This document shows, in pieces, positions 8,153-16,246 of a stretch of DNA of 24,865 nucleotides. The position numbers were made by a program, and so were the translations under genes. Position 1 is the first letter of the stretch, and each line of letters opens with the position of its first letter. Origin of the DNA: Bacteroidales bacterium (GTDB taxonomy: Bacteria; Bacteroidota; Bacteroidia; Bacteroidales; UBA1715). The stretch lies in NCBI GenBank assembly GCA_017618935.1, contig JAFZTG010000196.1:1-24865 (forward strand), read 5' to 3'. Below the pieces are notes generated by a model. The model was given only the letters and a program-made list of their open reading frames with translations. It ran no database searches and was not told the origin of the DNA.

Positions 8153-8788
8153 ATGGAAATATACAACAACGGACTTCCAACCCAATACGAAGGCAGTTAT
8201 CAAAAAACGGAATCGTTTGATGACGCGACCACCAATCGTTTGGCGGAATTGTACAAAGAAACATTGTCGTTGCTTGGCGAAGACGTAGAACGCGAGGGTT
8301 TGCTCAAAACGCCCTTACGTGTCGCTAAAGCCATGCAGTTCCTAACGCAAGGTTACAACTGCGACCCGAAGGAAATTCTTCGTTTGGCAATGTTCAAGGA
8401 AGAATATCAGCAGATGGTTTTGGTGAAAGACATTGAGATTTATTCAATGTGTGAACATCACTTGTTGCCATTTATTGGCAAGGCACACGTTGCATACATT
8501 CCTAACGGTTACATCACGGGATTGAGCAAGATTGCCCGTGTGGTTGAGGTCTATGCTCGCCGTTTGCAGGTGCAAGAACGATTGACTGTGCAAATTCGTG
8601 ACTGCATACAGGAAACCTTGAATCCGCTTGGTGTTGCCGTCATTATTGAAGCACAACATTTGTGTATGCAAATGCGAGGTGTACAAAAACAGAATTCCAC
8701 TACGACCACGTCGGCGTTCACAGGGGCGTTTAATAGAAAGGAAACGAGAGAGGAATTTATGTTGTTGGTGAATTCAAAATTACATTGA
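8153..8788 (+). CDS. folE: GTP cyclohydrolase I
   Basis: FolE converts GTP to 7,8-dihydroneopterin triphosphate, the entry point to folate or queuosine/pterin synthesis, as a cytosolic homodecamer. It is 211 residues. The zinc ligands are all present: Cys100 and His103 in MCEHHLLPF, and Cys171 in [11 protein letters not shown]. The substrate-binding [15 protein letters not shown] is near 123-137, and the C-terminal [10 protein letters not shown] is intact. It sits 44 nt after the acyltransferase gene without a clear promoter of its own, so it may be read from the acpP promoter. A palindromic repeat separates it from fabD. Confidence 0.96.
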   Translation: MEIYNNGLPTQYEGSYQKTESFDDATTNRLAELYKETLSLLGEDVEREGLLKTPLRVAKAMQFLTQGYNCDPKEILRLAMFKEEYQQMVLVKDIEIYSMCEHHLLPFIGKAHVAYIPNGYITGLSKIARVVEVYARRLQVQERLTVQIRDCIQETLNPLGVAVIIEAQHLCMQMRGVQKQNSTTTTSAFTGAFNRKETREEFMLLVNSKLH

Positions 8789-8795
8789 TACAATC

Positions 8796-8823
8796 GTAGA
8801 GACGTGCCATGGCGCGTCTCTAC
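8796..8823. repeat. 28-bp palindromic repeat between folE and fabD
   Basis: Nearly perfect palindrome: gtagagacgtgcca followed by tggcgcgtctctac, 13 of 14 positions complementary. A related palindrome occurs at 16115-16138. An out-of-place ATG inside it could be mistaken for an early fabD start. It may act as an RNA hairpin between the two genes. Confidence 0.8.
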
Positions 8824-8838
8824 AAAAAAAATAAAATT

Positions 8839-9720
8839 ATGAAAGCATACGTTTTTCCAGGTCAAGGAGCCCAATTTACAGGAATGGGTAAAGATTTATA
8901 CGACACAATTCCTGTTGCAAAAGATTTGTTTGAGAAAGCCAACGAGATTCTTGGTTTTCGTATTACCGACATTATGTTTGAAGGCAGTGCCGACGATTTG
9001 AAGCAAACAAAGGTGACACAACCGGCGGTGTTCCTACACTCGGTTATTTTGGCAAAAGCATTGGGTGACAAGTTCCAACCCGAAGGTGTTGCTGGTCACT
9101 CGCTTGGCGAATTTTCGGCATTGGTTGCTTCGGGAGCGTTGTCGTTCGAAGACGGTTTGGTCTTGGTATCGAAACGTGCCATGGCAATGCAGAAAGCGTG
9201 TGAGCAAAATCCCTCAACAATGGCGGCAATTCTTCGTTTGGATGATGCCATTATAGAAGAAGTGTGTGCGTCAATCAACGGAATCGTGGTTCCTGCTAAC
9301 TACAACTGCACGGGACAATTGGTGATTTCGGGAACAAACGAGGCGATAGACGAAGCATGCAAGATTCTTTTGGAGAAAGGTGCAAAAAGAGCAATAAAAT
9401 TACAGGTTGGCGGTGCATTCCACTCGCCACTGATGGAACCGGCGCGAAAAGAATTGGAAGAGGCAATTGCCACAACGAAATTCAACGTGCCGCAATGTCC
9501 TATTTATCAGGATGTTGACGCAAAACCATACACAAATCCTGAACAAATCAAGGCAAACCTTATAGCACAATTGACGTCGCCAGTACGTTGGTCGCAAATT
9601 GTGAAAAATATGGCTGCCGACGGTTTCACACAATTCATTGAAGTTGGTCCTGGAACCGTGTTGCAAGGACTTATCACAAAGACCGTCTCAGACGTTGAAG
9701 CTAAAAGTGCCGAACTATAA
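8839..9720 (+). CDS. fabD: Malonyl-CoA:ACP transacylase
   Basis: FabD moves malonyl from CoA to ACP to supply fatty-acid elongation. It is 293 residues from the ATG at 8839. An ATG ten codons upstream lies inside the palindromic repeat and gives an unrelated basic leader, so it is rejected. The family signature begins at once with MKAYVFPGQGAQ. The nucleophile elbow is GHSLGEFSALVASG (Ser about 88). Arg113 lies in SKRAMAMQ and the catalytic His about 195 in GGAFHSPLM. The terminal block EVGPGTVLQGL is present. Its stop shares one base with the dtd start (TAATG), so the two are translationally coupled. The unlinked position, away from fabH/plsX, is unremarkable for Bacteroidetes. Confidence 0.96.
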   Translation: MKAYVFPGQGAQFTGMGKDLYDTIPVAKDLFEKANEILGFRITDIMFEGSADDLKQTKVTQPAVFLHSVILAKALGDKFQPEGVAGHSLGEFSALVASGALSFEDGLVLVSKRAMAMQKACEQNPSTMAAILRLDDAIIEEVCASINGIVVPANYNCTGQLVISGTNEAIDEACKILLEKGAKRAIKLQVGGAFHSPLMEPARKELEEAIATTKFNVPQCPIYQDVDAKPYTNPEQIKANLIAQLTSPVRWSQIVKNMAADGFTQFIEVGPGTVLQGLITKTVSDVEAKSAEL

Positions 9721-10172
9721 TGAGAGCTGTTGTTCAACGAGTTTCGCATGCTTCGGTGACGATTGAAGGAAACGTCAAATCCGAGATAGGCAAAGGTTTT
9801 TTGGTGCTGTTAGGTATTGAAGACACCGATACCGATGAGGATATTCAGTGGCTTTCGGGAAAAATTGCACGTATGCGCGTGTTTGAAGACGAGAATCAGT
9901 TGATGAACTTGTCGCTTGACGATGTTCATGGCGACATTCTTCTCATAAGCCAATTCACCCTTTTTGCGAGTACCAAGAAAGGAAACCGACCATCGTTTAT
10001 TCGAGCTGCTCGTCCCGAGAAAGCTATTCCTATGTACGAGGCATTCATCAAACAGTTGCAATCCGAATTTCAAGGTAAGGTTCTTACCGGAGAATTTGGA
10101 GCCGACATGAAAGTCTCGTTACTCAACGACGGTCCAGTTACCATTGTGATTGATACGAAAAACAAAGAGTAG
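9720..10172 (+). CDS. dtd: D-aminoacyl-tRNA deacylase
   Basis: Dtd hydrolyses D-amino acids (and glycine mischarged on tRNA-Ala) from tRNA, a proofreading step. It is 150 residues, the standard length. It begins MRAVVQRVSHASVTI, with the active-site SQFTLFAST near 77-85 and the NDGPVT cis-proline motif near residue 138. It overlaps fabD by one base. An Lrp-type regulator follows after about 80 nt with its own promoter. Confidence 0.95.
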   Translation: MRAVVQRVSHASVTIEGNVKSEIGKGFLVLLGIEDTDTDEDIQWLSGKIARMRVFEDENQLMNLSLDDVHGDILLISQFTLFASTKKGNRPSFIRAARPEKAIPMYEAFIKQLQSEFQGKVLTGEFGADMKVSLLNDGPVTIVIDTKNKE

Positions 10173-10228
10173 GGGAGTTTATTCTCAAACATTTTCCAAA
10201 AAAAATCTTCGTTCTATTACAAAATGTG

Positions 10229-10236
10229 TATCTTTG
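10229..10236 (+). promoter_or_regulatory. Putative -7 element for the Lrp/AsnC gene
   Basis: TATCTTTG matches TAnnTTTG; a TTCG 17 nt upstream is a possible -33. It ends 18 nt before the chosen ATG, which supports the shorter reading frame. Confidence 0.6.
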
Positions 10237-10254
10237 CTTACAATACGTATAATT

Positions 10255-10713
10255 ATGGCAATAGTTATTGATTCAATTGATAAAAAGATTCTTGGTTTTC
10301 TTACTGAAAACGCACGAACAGCATTCACCGACATCGCAAAAGCCTGTGGTGTTTCGGGAGCGGCTATCCATCAAAGAGTGAACAAACTTGAAGAATCAGG
10401 CGTTTTGAAAGGTTCTTGCTGTTTGGTTAATGAAAAAATTCTTGGCTATACGACTTGTGCCTATATTGGCGTGCATTTTGAAAAAGGTGGCGTATATCAA
10501 AGCGTTCTCGACCAAATCAAGAAAATCCCCGAAGTAGTTGAATGTCACTACACTACAGGGCAATATGGTCTTTTGCTTAAAATTTATGCCAAAGACAATA
10601 GCCATCTTATGAAAATCCTTAGCAACCAAATACAAGAAATTCCGGGAATTGCAAGCACCGAGACATTCATCTCGCTTGAACAATCTATCCAAAGGCAAGT
10701 AGCAGTTCTATAA
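10255..10713 (+). CDS. Lrp/AsnC family transcriptional regulator
   Basis: 152-residue feast/famine regulator. An N-terminal winged helix-turn-helix covers about residues 5-50 (DKKILGFLTENARTAF, then GVSGAAIHQRVNKLEESG). A C-terminal RAM/AsnC domain senses small ligands such as amino acids and drives oligomerisation; it contains VVECHYTTGQYGLLLKI. The frame stays open 35 codons further upstream, but that part overlaps dtd, is unlike the family and contains the promoter, so the ATG at 10255 is chosen. hflX follows after 3 nt and is probably co-transcribed. The target genes cannot be read from the sequence. Confidence 0.92.
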   Translation: MAIVIDSIDKKILGFLTENARTAFTDIAKACGVSGAAIHQRVNKLEESGVLKGSCCLVNEKILGYTTCAYIGVHFEKGGVYQSVLDQIKKIPEVVECHYTTGQYGLLLKIYAKDNSHLMKILSNQIQEIPGIASTETFISLEQSIQRQVAVL

Positions 10714-10716
10714 CAT

Positions 10717-11910
10717 ATGGTGACACCTTTTTCTACCGAAATAGAACCCGAGAAAGCCATCATTGTGGGCGTAATGCTGCCCAGCCAAACGGAATTACAA
10801 GTACGGGAATATCTTGACGAACTTGCGTTTCTTGCTGAAACGGCAGGAATTGTCGTTACGGAACATTTTCTTCAAAAATTGCCTCAACCTCTTTCAAAAA
10901 CATTTATTGGGTCGGGAAAAATTGAGGAAATAAACGCATATCTCAAAGATAATGACGTAGATATGGTGATTTTCGATGATGAGTTGGCTCCCACGCAGTT
11001 ACGAAACTTGGAAAAGGAACTCAATCATCCTATTGTCGATAGGACAAAGTTAATTCTTGATATTTTTGCCCAACGGGCACAAACGGCATACGCCAAGACG
11101 CAAGTTGAAATGGCTCGTCTGCAATATATGCTCCCTCGTCTTTCTCGAATGTGGACACACCTTGACCGACAACACGGCGGAGGCACCACCTCGCGTGGTA
11201 TGGGTGAGTCGCAGATTGAGGTTGACCGTCGTATCATTCAGTCACGTATTGCGTTCTTGAAAGATGAACTGGCGAAAATAGACCGCCAGATGATTACCCA
11301 GCGAAAAAATCGCCAAAGTCTTATCAGAGTCGCTTTGGTAGGTTATACCAACGTGGGGAAATCAACTATTATGAATATGATTAGCAAGTCGGAGGTGCTT
11401 GCCGAAAACAAACTGTTTGCCACGCTCGACACCACCGTCCGTAAAGTGGTGATTGACAATCTGCCCTTTTTGCTGTCCGACACGGTAGGGTTTATTCGCA
11501 AATTGCCCACAACGCTTGTGGAATCATTCAAATCGACGCTGGACGAAGTTCGCGAGGCAGATTTGCTCTTGCACGTAGTTGACGTTTCGCACAAAAATTT
11601 TCAGGAACAAATTCAGGTGGTGAGTCAAACCATTGCCGACATTGGTGCTGGCGACAAGCCCGTCATTCTTGTGTTTAACAAGATTGATGCGTTCTCTTAT
11701 ACGGCAAAGGACGAAGACGATTTGAGTCCGAAAACTGCCGAAAACTATTCATTGGACGATTTCAAGAACATGTATTTCGCGAAAAAAGAGCCATGCATCT
11801 TCATTTCGGCAAAAAATAAGGAAAACATTGATGAATTTAGGTCTATGGTGTATGAACGGGTGAAAGAAATGCACGCCATCCGTTATCCGTACAACAATTT
11901 CTTGTATTAG
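10717..11910 (+). CDS. hflX: Ribosome-associated GTPase HflX
   Basis: HflX binds the large ribosomal subunit and helps split stalled ribosomes under stress. It is 397 residues. The N-terminal HflX domain includes TFIGSGKIEE near 62-71 and FDDELAPTQLRNLE near 86-99. The Gly-rich RQHGGGTTSRGMGESQ linker is near 151-166. The GTPase motifs are complete: G1 GYTNVGKST (209-217), G3 DTVGF (255-259), G4 NKID (321-324) and a G5-like FISAKNK. Translation probably depends on the lrp transcript, since only 3 nt separate the genes. The TAG stop overlaps the convergent bifunctional-nuclease stop by 4 nt. Confidence 0.96.
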   Translation: MVTPFSTEIEPEKAIIVGVMLPSQTELQVREYLDELAFLAETAGIVVTEHFLQKLPQPLSKTFIGSGKIEEINAYLKDNDVDMVIFDDELAPTQLRNLEKELNHPIVDRTKLILDIFAQRAQTAYAKTQVEMARLQYMLPRLSRMWTHLDRQHGGGTTSRGMGESQIEVDRRIIQSRIAFLKDELAKIDRQMITQRKNRQSLIRVALVGYTNVGKSTIMNMISKSEVLAENKLFATLDTTVRKVVIDNLPFLLSDTVGFIRKLPTTLVESFKSTLDEVREADLLLHVVDVSHKNFQEQIQVVSQTIADIGAGDKPVILVFNKIDAFSYTAKDEDDLSPKTAENYSLDDFKNMYFAKKEPCIFISAKNKENIDEFRSMVYERVKEMHAIRYPYNNFLY

Positions 11911-12497
11911 TCCTTTCCTCTCTCTTTTATTTCGTCACGAATAATCGAGGCCATTTCAAAGTCCTCGGAATCAATAGCCTTTTGCAGTTTTTGTTCCAAT
12001 TCTTCTATGCTGTCAAAGGCAATCTCCAACCGCCGTGCAATGTCGTCAAATTCCTCATCCGATAGTTCCTCGTCATCGGCTTCATCGGAATTGTCAACCG
12101 CGCAGGTTTGTTCCATAATTTCCTCGGTAACATATATCGGACACCTGAAACGTACGGCAAGAGCCACCGCATCGGATGTTCGCGACTCTATCTCCACCCT
12201 TGTGTCGTGCTGAATGAGTGACAAACGAGCATAAAAAATGTCGTCCTCATATTTATAAATCGACACGTACGACAATGTGAAGTCAAGTTTTTGGGCAATA
12301 CTCTGAAACAAATCGTGGGTGAGCGGGCGAAGCGACGAAAGTTTGTCCATAACCACTGCAATGGCGTGGGCTTCGTTTCCCCCGATAATAATAGGAATCC
12401 GTCTCTCTCCGTGCAATTCGCCCAATATAAGCGTGTAGGAATCTTTCTCGGATGGATTCGGCGTAACATCTATTACTTGTAACTCAATCAGATTCAT
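11907..12497 (-). CDS. DUF151 bifunctional-nuclease domain protein with C-terminal UVR motif
   Basis: 196 residues. Residues 1-130 match the bifunctional nuclease (BFN/DUF151) family: YTLILGELHGERRIPIIIGG, then HAIAVVMDK and SRTSDAVALAVRF. An acidic linker (about 133-157) leads to a UvrB/UvrC-type helical hairpin IEELEQKLQKAIDSEDFE with ASIIRDEI, ending at the C-terminus. This two-domain layout is common in Bacteroidetes; the in vivo substrate is not established. The UVR motif suggests protein-protein contact. A -7 element ends only 5 nt before the ATG, so the mRNA may be leaderless. It diverges from the thioredoxin-like lipoprotein gene. Confidence 0.88.
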   Translation of the reverse strand: MNLIELQVIDVTPNPSEKDSYTLILGELHGERRIPIIIGGNEAHAIAVVMDKLSSLRPLTHDLFQSIAQKLDFTLSYVSIYKYEDDIFYARLSLIQHDTRVEIESRTSDAVALAVRFRCPIYVTEEIMEQTCAVDNSDEADDEELSDEEFDDIARRLEIAFDSIEELEQKLQKAIDSEDFEMASIIRDEIKERGKD

Positions 12498-12502
12498 AAT
12501 CT

Positions 12503-12510
12503 CAAAGATA
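12503..12510 (-). promoter_or_regulatory. Putative -7 element for the DUF151 gene (leaderless transcript)
   Basis: TATCTTTG on the minus strand ends 5 nt before the ATG at 12497, leaving almost no room for a 5' leader. No clear -33 is visible. Confidence 0.5.
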
Positions 12511-12521
12511 CATTTTTTTCC

Positions 12522-12551
12522 TTGTGTTTTTATCTTTTTAACGTACTTTTG
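12522..12551 (+). promoter_or_regulatory. Promoter of the thioredoxin-like lipoprotein gene
   Basis: TTG (12522-12524), a 19-nt spacer and TACTTTTG (12544-12551). The ATG follows 17 nt later. Confidence 0.7.
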
Positions 12552-12568
12552 GCAAAAATCAGTATGTG

Positions 12569-13027
12569 ATGAAACAAATTTTTCTTTTTATAGTAAGCAT
12601 TTGCCTTTTAGTAGCGTGCAACTCAAGTTCGACAAACAAAAGCGCACAAGACACGCAACAAGAAAAGGTTTACGAGGTAAAAAAAATCAGCGAGCAACAA
12701 TTTCAGGATTTTGTATTCAATTACGACGCAAGTCCCGAAGCACGAGAATATAAAGGCGATAAGCCTTGTATTGTTGACTGTTACGCTTCGTGGTGCCGTC
12801 CTTGCAAAATGATAGCGCCTTATTTTGACTCGCTGGCAAAAATGTATGGCGACAAGGTTAATTTCTATAAAATTGATGTTGACGAAGCAAGAAACTTGTC
12901 AGAATTTTTTCAGATAAAATCTATTCCCCTCGTCATGTTTTGTGATGAAGAAAAAATTCAATTTTCCTCAGGGGCATATCCGTTCTATTATTATAAAAAT
13001 ATGATAGACAGCGTTTTGGCGAGATAA
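12569..13027 (+). CDS. Thioredoxin-fold lipoprotein
   Basis: 152 residues. It has a lipoprotein signal peptide MKQIFLFIVSICLLVAC with the acylated Cys at about 17, then a Ser/Gln-rich tether. The thioredoxin domain has the redox motif CYASWCRPCKM (Cys76 and Cys79) and the cis-proline SIPLVMF near 119-124. It probably works as a periplasm-facing thiol-disulfide protein, reducing or oxidising exported proteins. WCRPC differs from the classic WCGPC, and extra cysteines at 67 and 71 sit just before the motif. The ATG at 12569 is preferred over a GTG one codon upstream. It is a single gene with its own promoter. Confidence 0.88.
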   Translation: MKQIFLFIVSICLLVACNSSSTNKSAQDTQQEKVYEVKKISEQQFQDFVFNYDASPEAREYKGDKPCIVDCYASWCRPCKMIAPYFDSLAKMYGDKVNFYKIDVDEARNLSEFFQIKSIPLVMFCDEEKIQFSSGAYPFYYYKNMIDSVLAR

Positions 13028-13035
13028 GTATTTCA

Positions 13036-13070
13036 AAAATCAGCTCCTTTAGAGAAATGAAGTTGATTTT
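13036..13070 (+). terminator. Hairpin after the thioredoxin-like gene, possible terminator
   Basis: Arms aaaatcagct (13036-13045) and agttgatttt (13061-13070) pair at 9 of 10 positions around a 15-nt loop. The T-run is only the last arm, so termination strength is uncertain. It could also serve the convergent MFS gene. Confidence 0.45.
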
Positions 13071-13109
13071 AGCCGAACTGGTTGTCTTGAACTTTTAATT
13101 AAAAAATAA

Positions 13110-14735
13110 TTAGTCTATCTGGATATTTTGTCGTTGCAAAATTCGTCTCGACGCGATGGCGTAAAATGCGATATATGCAAAACAAATTATAGGAATGATA
13201 TACGAATAATGAATTCCGATAATATCCGCCAACTTTCCTTGAATTGGAGGAATGATTCCACCACCCAAAATCATCATAACCAAGAACGAGGAACCTTGTG
13301 ATGTGTATTTTCCAAGTCCGAGCGAAGCGAGTGTATAGATATTCGACCACATAATGCTACAAAACAATCCTCCTGAAAGGAACGCATATACGGCTGTCAT
13401 TCCTGTGGTACAAAGTCCTATAATCATTGCTATTATTGCCAATACGGAAAATGTGAATAATGTCCGTGCAGGTTTTTCCTTACAGAGAATAAATGCAACG
13501 ACTTGCACCAAGACGCAAACCACGAAATAATACAATACGCTCATATCGTGACCGGCAATGGTATTAACGGCAAGTACCAGACAAAACGCCAACAACGGTG
13601 CCACAATCATGGCGATTATCTTTGTCGTTTTCTTAAAATTGAAGACCAACACGGCTCCGCACCAACGGCCAATCATCAATCCGCCCCAATACATTGAGAT
13701 AAACGGCGCTATCTCGGCAGCCGAATAACCTCCAAAAGCATCTTCGTTGAGCAGACCACCCAAATTACTTCCAATAGACACCTCAACACCAACGTAGAAA
13801 AACAATGCAATCAATCCCAAGGCCAATTGCGGATACTGCAACGCTCCCCAACCGTCACTGTTTTTCTTCGATTTTGAATGTGCCACCAACAATGCCACAA
13901 TAACCGTAGCAAACGCTCCAATAAGGCAATACATTCGGTTCATCTCCACATCGCCAAAATTCAAAAGATGCGTACCCTCCTTGTAACTATTGAAGACGGG
14001 AATCAAGAACACAAACAACAGAACGGTGATAATCAGAAAAACGGTCAGCGCTTTTTTCGAGGTTTCCACCTCAGATTCCTGAATGCAAGCAGGCACTTTC
14101 TTTGAAAAATGGAAAATTGCCGCAGCAATCAGAAACAACACGCCCACCACGGAATACAATATCACCACGTTATTCAGGTTAAGATTGGTAATTTGTTCCT
14201 TGGTAATCTCGCCAACAGCACCGAACAGCGCAAAACTCAATATTAACGGTCCTATAGTGGTCCCAAACGAATTGACGCTTCCGCCTAAATTGATTCTGTC
14301 GCTCCCCGTTTTAGGGTCGCCCAATGCAATAGCAAGCGGATTTGCAGCCGTTTGTTGCAACGAATAACCGAGTGCCACCGTAAAGAGTCCTATGAGCAAT
14401 CCTACATATACATCGGTTTTTACGCCAATCACCATTGCCACCGCACCGATAGCAGAAAACAGCAATCCGTAGGAAATGCTTCGCTTGTAGCCCCATTTCC
14501 CTACGATGTCGGACTTGCGCAAAGTGCTTACGACGAACAAAACCAACGCACCAATGAAGTACGCCGTATAAAAGGCAAAATCAACCAATTGTGACTGGAA
14601 TTGATCTAATGAGAAATGATGCTTGCAAAATGGGATGAAAACGCCATTGCTCGCCGCAATGAATCCCCAGAAAAAAAAGACGATTATCAGCGTATAAAGA
14701 GCAGGATAATTCGTTTTTACAGTTGTATCGGACAT
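13110..14735 (-). CDS. FucP-family (FHS) sugar:proton symporter, extended form
   Basis: 541-residue MFS transporter of the fucose-galactose-glucose:H+ symporter family. The N-terminus has [18 protein letters not shown] and [20 protein letters not shown], followed by [10 protein letters not shown], which matches FucP-like permeases. Later blocks are [29 protein letters not shown] and the C-terminal [18 protein letters not shown]. coli FucP has 438 residues and 12 helices. Here extra hydrophobic segments in the middle and before the C-terminal block suggest about 14. The in-frame TTG six codons upstream belongs to a TATTTTTG promoter element, so the ATG at 14735 is used. The substrate is not decided by the sequence, and no sugar-catabolic gene is adjacent. 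Confidence 0.88.
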   Translation of the reverse strand: MSDTTVKTNYPALYTLIIVFFFWGFIAASNGVFIPFCKHHFSLDQFQSQLVDFAFYTAYFIGALVLFVVSTLRKSDIVGKWGYKRSISYGLLFSAIGAVAMVIGVKTDVYVGLLIGLFTVALGYSLQQTAANPLAIALGDPKTGSDRINLGGSVNSFGTTIGPLILSFALFGAVGEITKEQITNLNLNNVVILYSVVGVLFLIAAAIFHFSKKVPACIQESEVETSKKALTVFLIITVLLFVFLIPVFNSYKEGTHLLNFGDVEMNRMYCLIGAFATVIVALLVAHSKSKKNSDGWGALQYPQLALGLIALFFYVGVEVSIGSNLGGLLNEDAFGGYSAAEIAPFISMYWGGLMIGRWCGAVLVFNFKKTTKIIAMIVAPLLAFCLVLAVNTIAGHDMSVLYYFVVCVLVQVVAFILCKEKPARTLFTFSVLAIIAMIIGLCTTGMTAVYAFLSGGLFCSIMWSNIYTLASLGLGKYTSQGSSFLVMMILGGGIIPPIQGKLADIIGIHYSYIIPIICFAYIAFYAIASRRILQRQNIQID

Positions 14736-14750
14736 ATTGTATATTTTTTT

Positions 14751-14758
14751 CAAAAATA
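14751..14758 (-). promoter_or_regulatory. Putative -7 element for the MFS gene
   Basis: TATTTTTG on the minus strand, 15 nt upstream of the chosen ATG, immediately after the rpmA terminator. No -33 at ideal spacing. Confidence 0.5.
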
Positions 14759-14782
14759 CACAAATGTTTGATTTATAGAAAA

Positions 14783-14826
14783 CAAAAACTCCTAAATAGT
14801 CCTCTCACGAGAAACAATTTAGGAGT
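14783..14826 (-). terminator. Rho-independent terminator of rplU-rpmA
   Basis: On the minus strand ACTCCTAAAT (14826-14817) pairs perfectly with ATTTAGGAGT (14797-14788), followed by TTTTG. It sits 22 nt after the rpmA stop. Confidence 0.85.
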
Positions 14827-14848
14827 AAATTGTAAAGTGAATGAAAGA

Positions 14849-15109
14849 TTATGCTTCTGCAGGAATCACAGAAACGTATTTCTTGTCATTTTGTTTTCTC
14901 TGGAATTTTACTGTTCCGTTAACCAAAGCAAACAATGTATGGTCACGACCCATGCCTACGTTTTCACCTGGCATAGTAACCGTACCACGTTGTCTAACTA
15001 TAATGTTTCCGGCAACAACAGCTTGACCGCCTGATTTTTTAACACCAAGACGTTTGCTTTCTGAATCTCTACCGTTCTTTGAAGAACCTACACCTTTTTT
15101 ATGTGCCAT
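14849..15109 (-). CDS. rpmA: 50S ribosomal protein L27
   Basis: L27 reaches toward the peptidyl-transferase centre of the large subunit. It is 86 residues, starting [20 protein letters not shown], with [17 protein letters not shown] and [13 protein letters not shown]. The conserved N-terminus begins directly after Met, without the cleavable extension seen in Firmicutes. It lies 17 nt after rplU in the usual L21-L27 operon and ends before a strong terminator. Confidence 0.98.
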   Translation of the reverse strand: MAHKKGVGSSKNGRDSESKRLGVKKSGGQAVVAGNIIVRQRGTVTMPGENVGMGRDHTLFALVNGTVKFQRKQNDKKYVSVIPAEA

Positions 15110-15126
15110 TGTCTTATACTATTTAA

Positions 15127-15435
15127 TTATGCAACAATATTTTCAACTTGAACTTGCGTTAAAGCGGCTCTGAAACCGTTTTTAACACGATATCCTTTTC
15201 TACGTCTTTTCTTGAAAACGATCACTTTGTCACCTTTAACGTGTGCCAAAACTTTTACAGTAACTTTTGCGCCTTTTACTGTTGGGGTACCAACTTTAAC
15301 GCTTTTGTCTGCAACTAAAAGAACGTTCTCGAAATCAACTGATTCTCCTTCGTTGTTTTGAAGACGATTTACATAAATCTTGTCATCCTTAGCAACCTTA
15401 AATTGCTGTCCTGCTATTTCTACTATCGCGTACAT
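15127..15435 (-). CDS. rplU: 50S ribosomal protein L21
   Basis: L21 binds 23S rRNA in the large subunit. It is 102 residues from the ATG at 15435: [20 protein letters not shown], ending with the basic [16 protein letters not shown] block typical of the family. The frame stays open upstream for another 72 codons, but that region holds the promoter and a non-conserved sequence, so the longer form is rejected. An AGAAGGAA-like ribosome-binding site precedes the start. It is the first gene of the rplU-rpmA operon. Confidence 0.97.
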   Translation of the reverse strand: MYAIVEIAGQQFKVAKDDKIYVNRLQNNEGESVDFENVLLVADKSVKVGTPTVKGAKVTVKVLAHVKGDKVIVFKKRRRKGYRVKNGFRAALTQVQVENIVA

Positions 15436-15469
15436 CGTAATATCTATTATTCCTTCTAATTTTGGACTG

Positions 15470-15499
15470 CAAATGTATAAAACTTTGGAGAATATCAAA
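15470..15499 (-). promoter_or_regulatory. Promoter of rplU-rpmA
   Basis: TTTG (15499-15496), an 18-nt spacer and TACATTTG (15477-15470) on the minus strand: a full consensus match. The leader is about 30 nt. Confidence 0.8.
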
Positions 15500-15528
15500 C
15501 ACTTTTTTAAAATTATTCCAAAAAATTC

Positions 15529-15536
15529 TATTTTTG
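15529..15536 (+). promoter_or_regulatory. Putative -7 element for the MORN lipoprotein gene
   Basis: TATTTTTG matches TAnnTTTG, 28 nt upstream of the ATG at 15565. The upstream region is T-rich, with no distinct -33. Confidence 0.5.
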
Positions 15537-15564
15537 TGTCTGGAAATATAGATAAAATAAGGAA

Positions 15565-15984
15565 ATGAAGAAGATAATTTTTTTTAGTGTAATAGTGACA
15601 TTTTTCTTTTTTTCTTGTTCCGAAGAGCAAGAAAAGGTCATTGCATATCATCCGAACGGCGAACCTGCGTACGTTGAATACTTTATCGAAGCCGATTCCA
15701 TAAATCCTGTCCGTACGTTACGTTATTATTATAATGGTGAGAAACAAGAGGAAATTCATTATCGTGACGGGATAAAGGAAGGGAAAAATACGTTTTGGTA
15801 CCAAAATGGCGAAAAAATGTTCGAGGGCAATTATGAAAACGGACTTATGCACGGTACGTTCACGCAATGGTTCGACAACGGCATGATAGATTATGTTGCC
15901 GAGTACGAGAATGGTCGTCCGACGGGAACGTGGAAATATTTTCGCAAGGACGGCTCATTGATAACGGAACAAAAAATGCAATAA
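15565..15984 (+). CDS. YwqK-like MORN-repeat lipoprotein
   Basis: 139 residues. It has a signal peptide MKKIIFFSVIVTFFFFSC with a lipobox-type Cys at about 18. It then has three to four MORN_2-type repeats of about 22 residues built on (Y/W)xxNGxxxxxxxYxxGxxxG, for example YQNGEKMFEGNYENGLMHG and FDNGMIDYVAEYENGRPTG. Such proteins fold as beta-meanders and are common surface or periplasmic lipoproteins in Bacteroidetes. Annotation as a toxin-antitoxin antitoxin is a database habit and is not supported here, because there is no partner toxin gene. It lies between the rplU promoter and tRNA-His. Confidence 0.85.
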   Translation: MKKIIFFSVIVTFFFFSCSEEQEKVIAYHPNGEPAYVEYFIEADSINPVRTLRYYYNGEKQEEIHYRDGIKEGKNTFWYQNGEKMFEGNYENGLMHGTFTQWFDNGMIDYVAEYENGRPTGTWKYFRKDGSLITEQKMQ

Positions 15985-15987
15985 TTT

Positions 15988-16017
15988 TTTGGTAATATAA
16001 AAAAAAACGTACTTTTG
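15988..16017 (+). promoter_or_regulatory. Promoter of tRNA-His
   Basis: TTTG (15988-15991), an 18-nt spacer and TACTTTTG (16010-16017). The tRNA begins 14 nt later. Confidence 0.75.
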
Positions 16018-16030
16018 CACTGATTTTGAT

Positions 16031-16105
16031 GGTGCCCATAGTTCAGCTGGTTAGAGCGTCAGATTGTGGTTCTGAATGTCGAGGGTTCGAATCCCTCTGG
16101 GCACC
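16031..16105 (+). tRNA. tRNA-His (anticodon GTG)
   Basis: The anticodon stem TCAGA/TCTGA encloses the loop TTGTGGT, giving anticodon GTG. It has the extra 5' G (position -1) at 16031, opposite C73 at 16105, the histidine tRNA hallmark. The acceptor GTGCCCA pairs with TGGGCAC. CCA is not encoded. Confidence 0.96.
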
Positions 16106-16112
16106 CTGAAAT

Positions 16113-16147
16113 AAAGAGACGGGCTACGGCACGTCTCTTTTTGTTTT
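16113..16147 (+). terminator. Palindromic hairpin after tRNA-His, related to the 8796 repeat
   Basis: Arms aaagagacg (16113-16121) and cgtctcttt (16132-16140), followed by ttgtttt. It probably terminates tRNA-His. Its core (16115-16138) matches the core of the folE-fabD palindrome at about 20 of 24 positions. Confidence 0.75.
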
Positions 16148-16246
16148 GCCACATTTTTTCAGAGATGCAAATCGAATGTTTTTTCTCTTGTGTGGGTTTT
16201 TTACAAGTGTTTTTTGTATTTTTACGCTTGATATTGGTTGGACAAT

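Noticed and set aside
8809..8838. Earlier ATG for fabD
   Set aside because: It lies inside the 28-bp palindrome and adds ten basic residues (MARLYKKNKI) before the conserved MKAYVFPGQG start.
10150..10254. N-terminal extension of the Lrp/AsnC protein
   Set aside because: It overlaps dtd and includes a TATCTTTG promoter element; family members start at the helix-turn-helix.
12564..12571. ATG at 12564 as start of the thioredoxin-like protein
   Set aside because: It is followed at once by TGA; the ATG at 12569 opens the signal peptide.
15436..15651. N-terminal extension of L21
   Set aside because: It contains the rplU promoter, and L21 orthologues begin with MYAIVE-like sequence.
15565..15984. 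Toxin-antitoxin antitoxin
   Set aside because: YwqK-like proteins are sometimes named so, but this one has a lipoprotein signal and MORN repeats and no toxin gene beside it.
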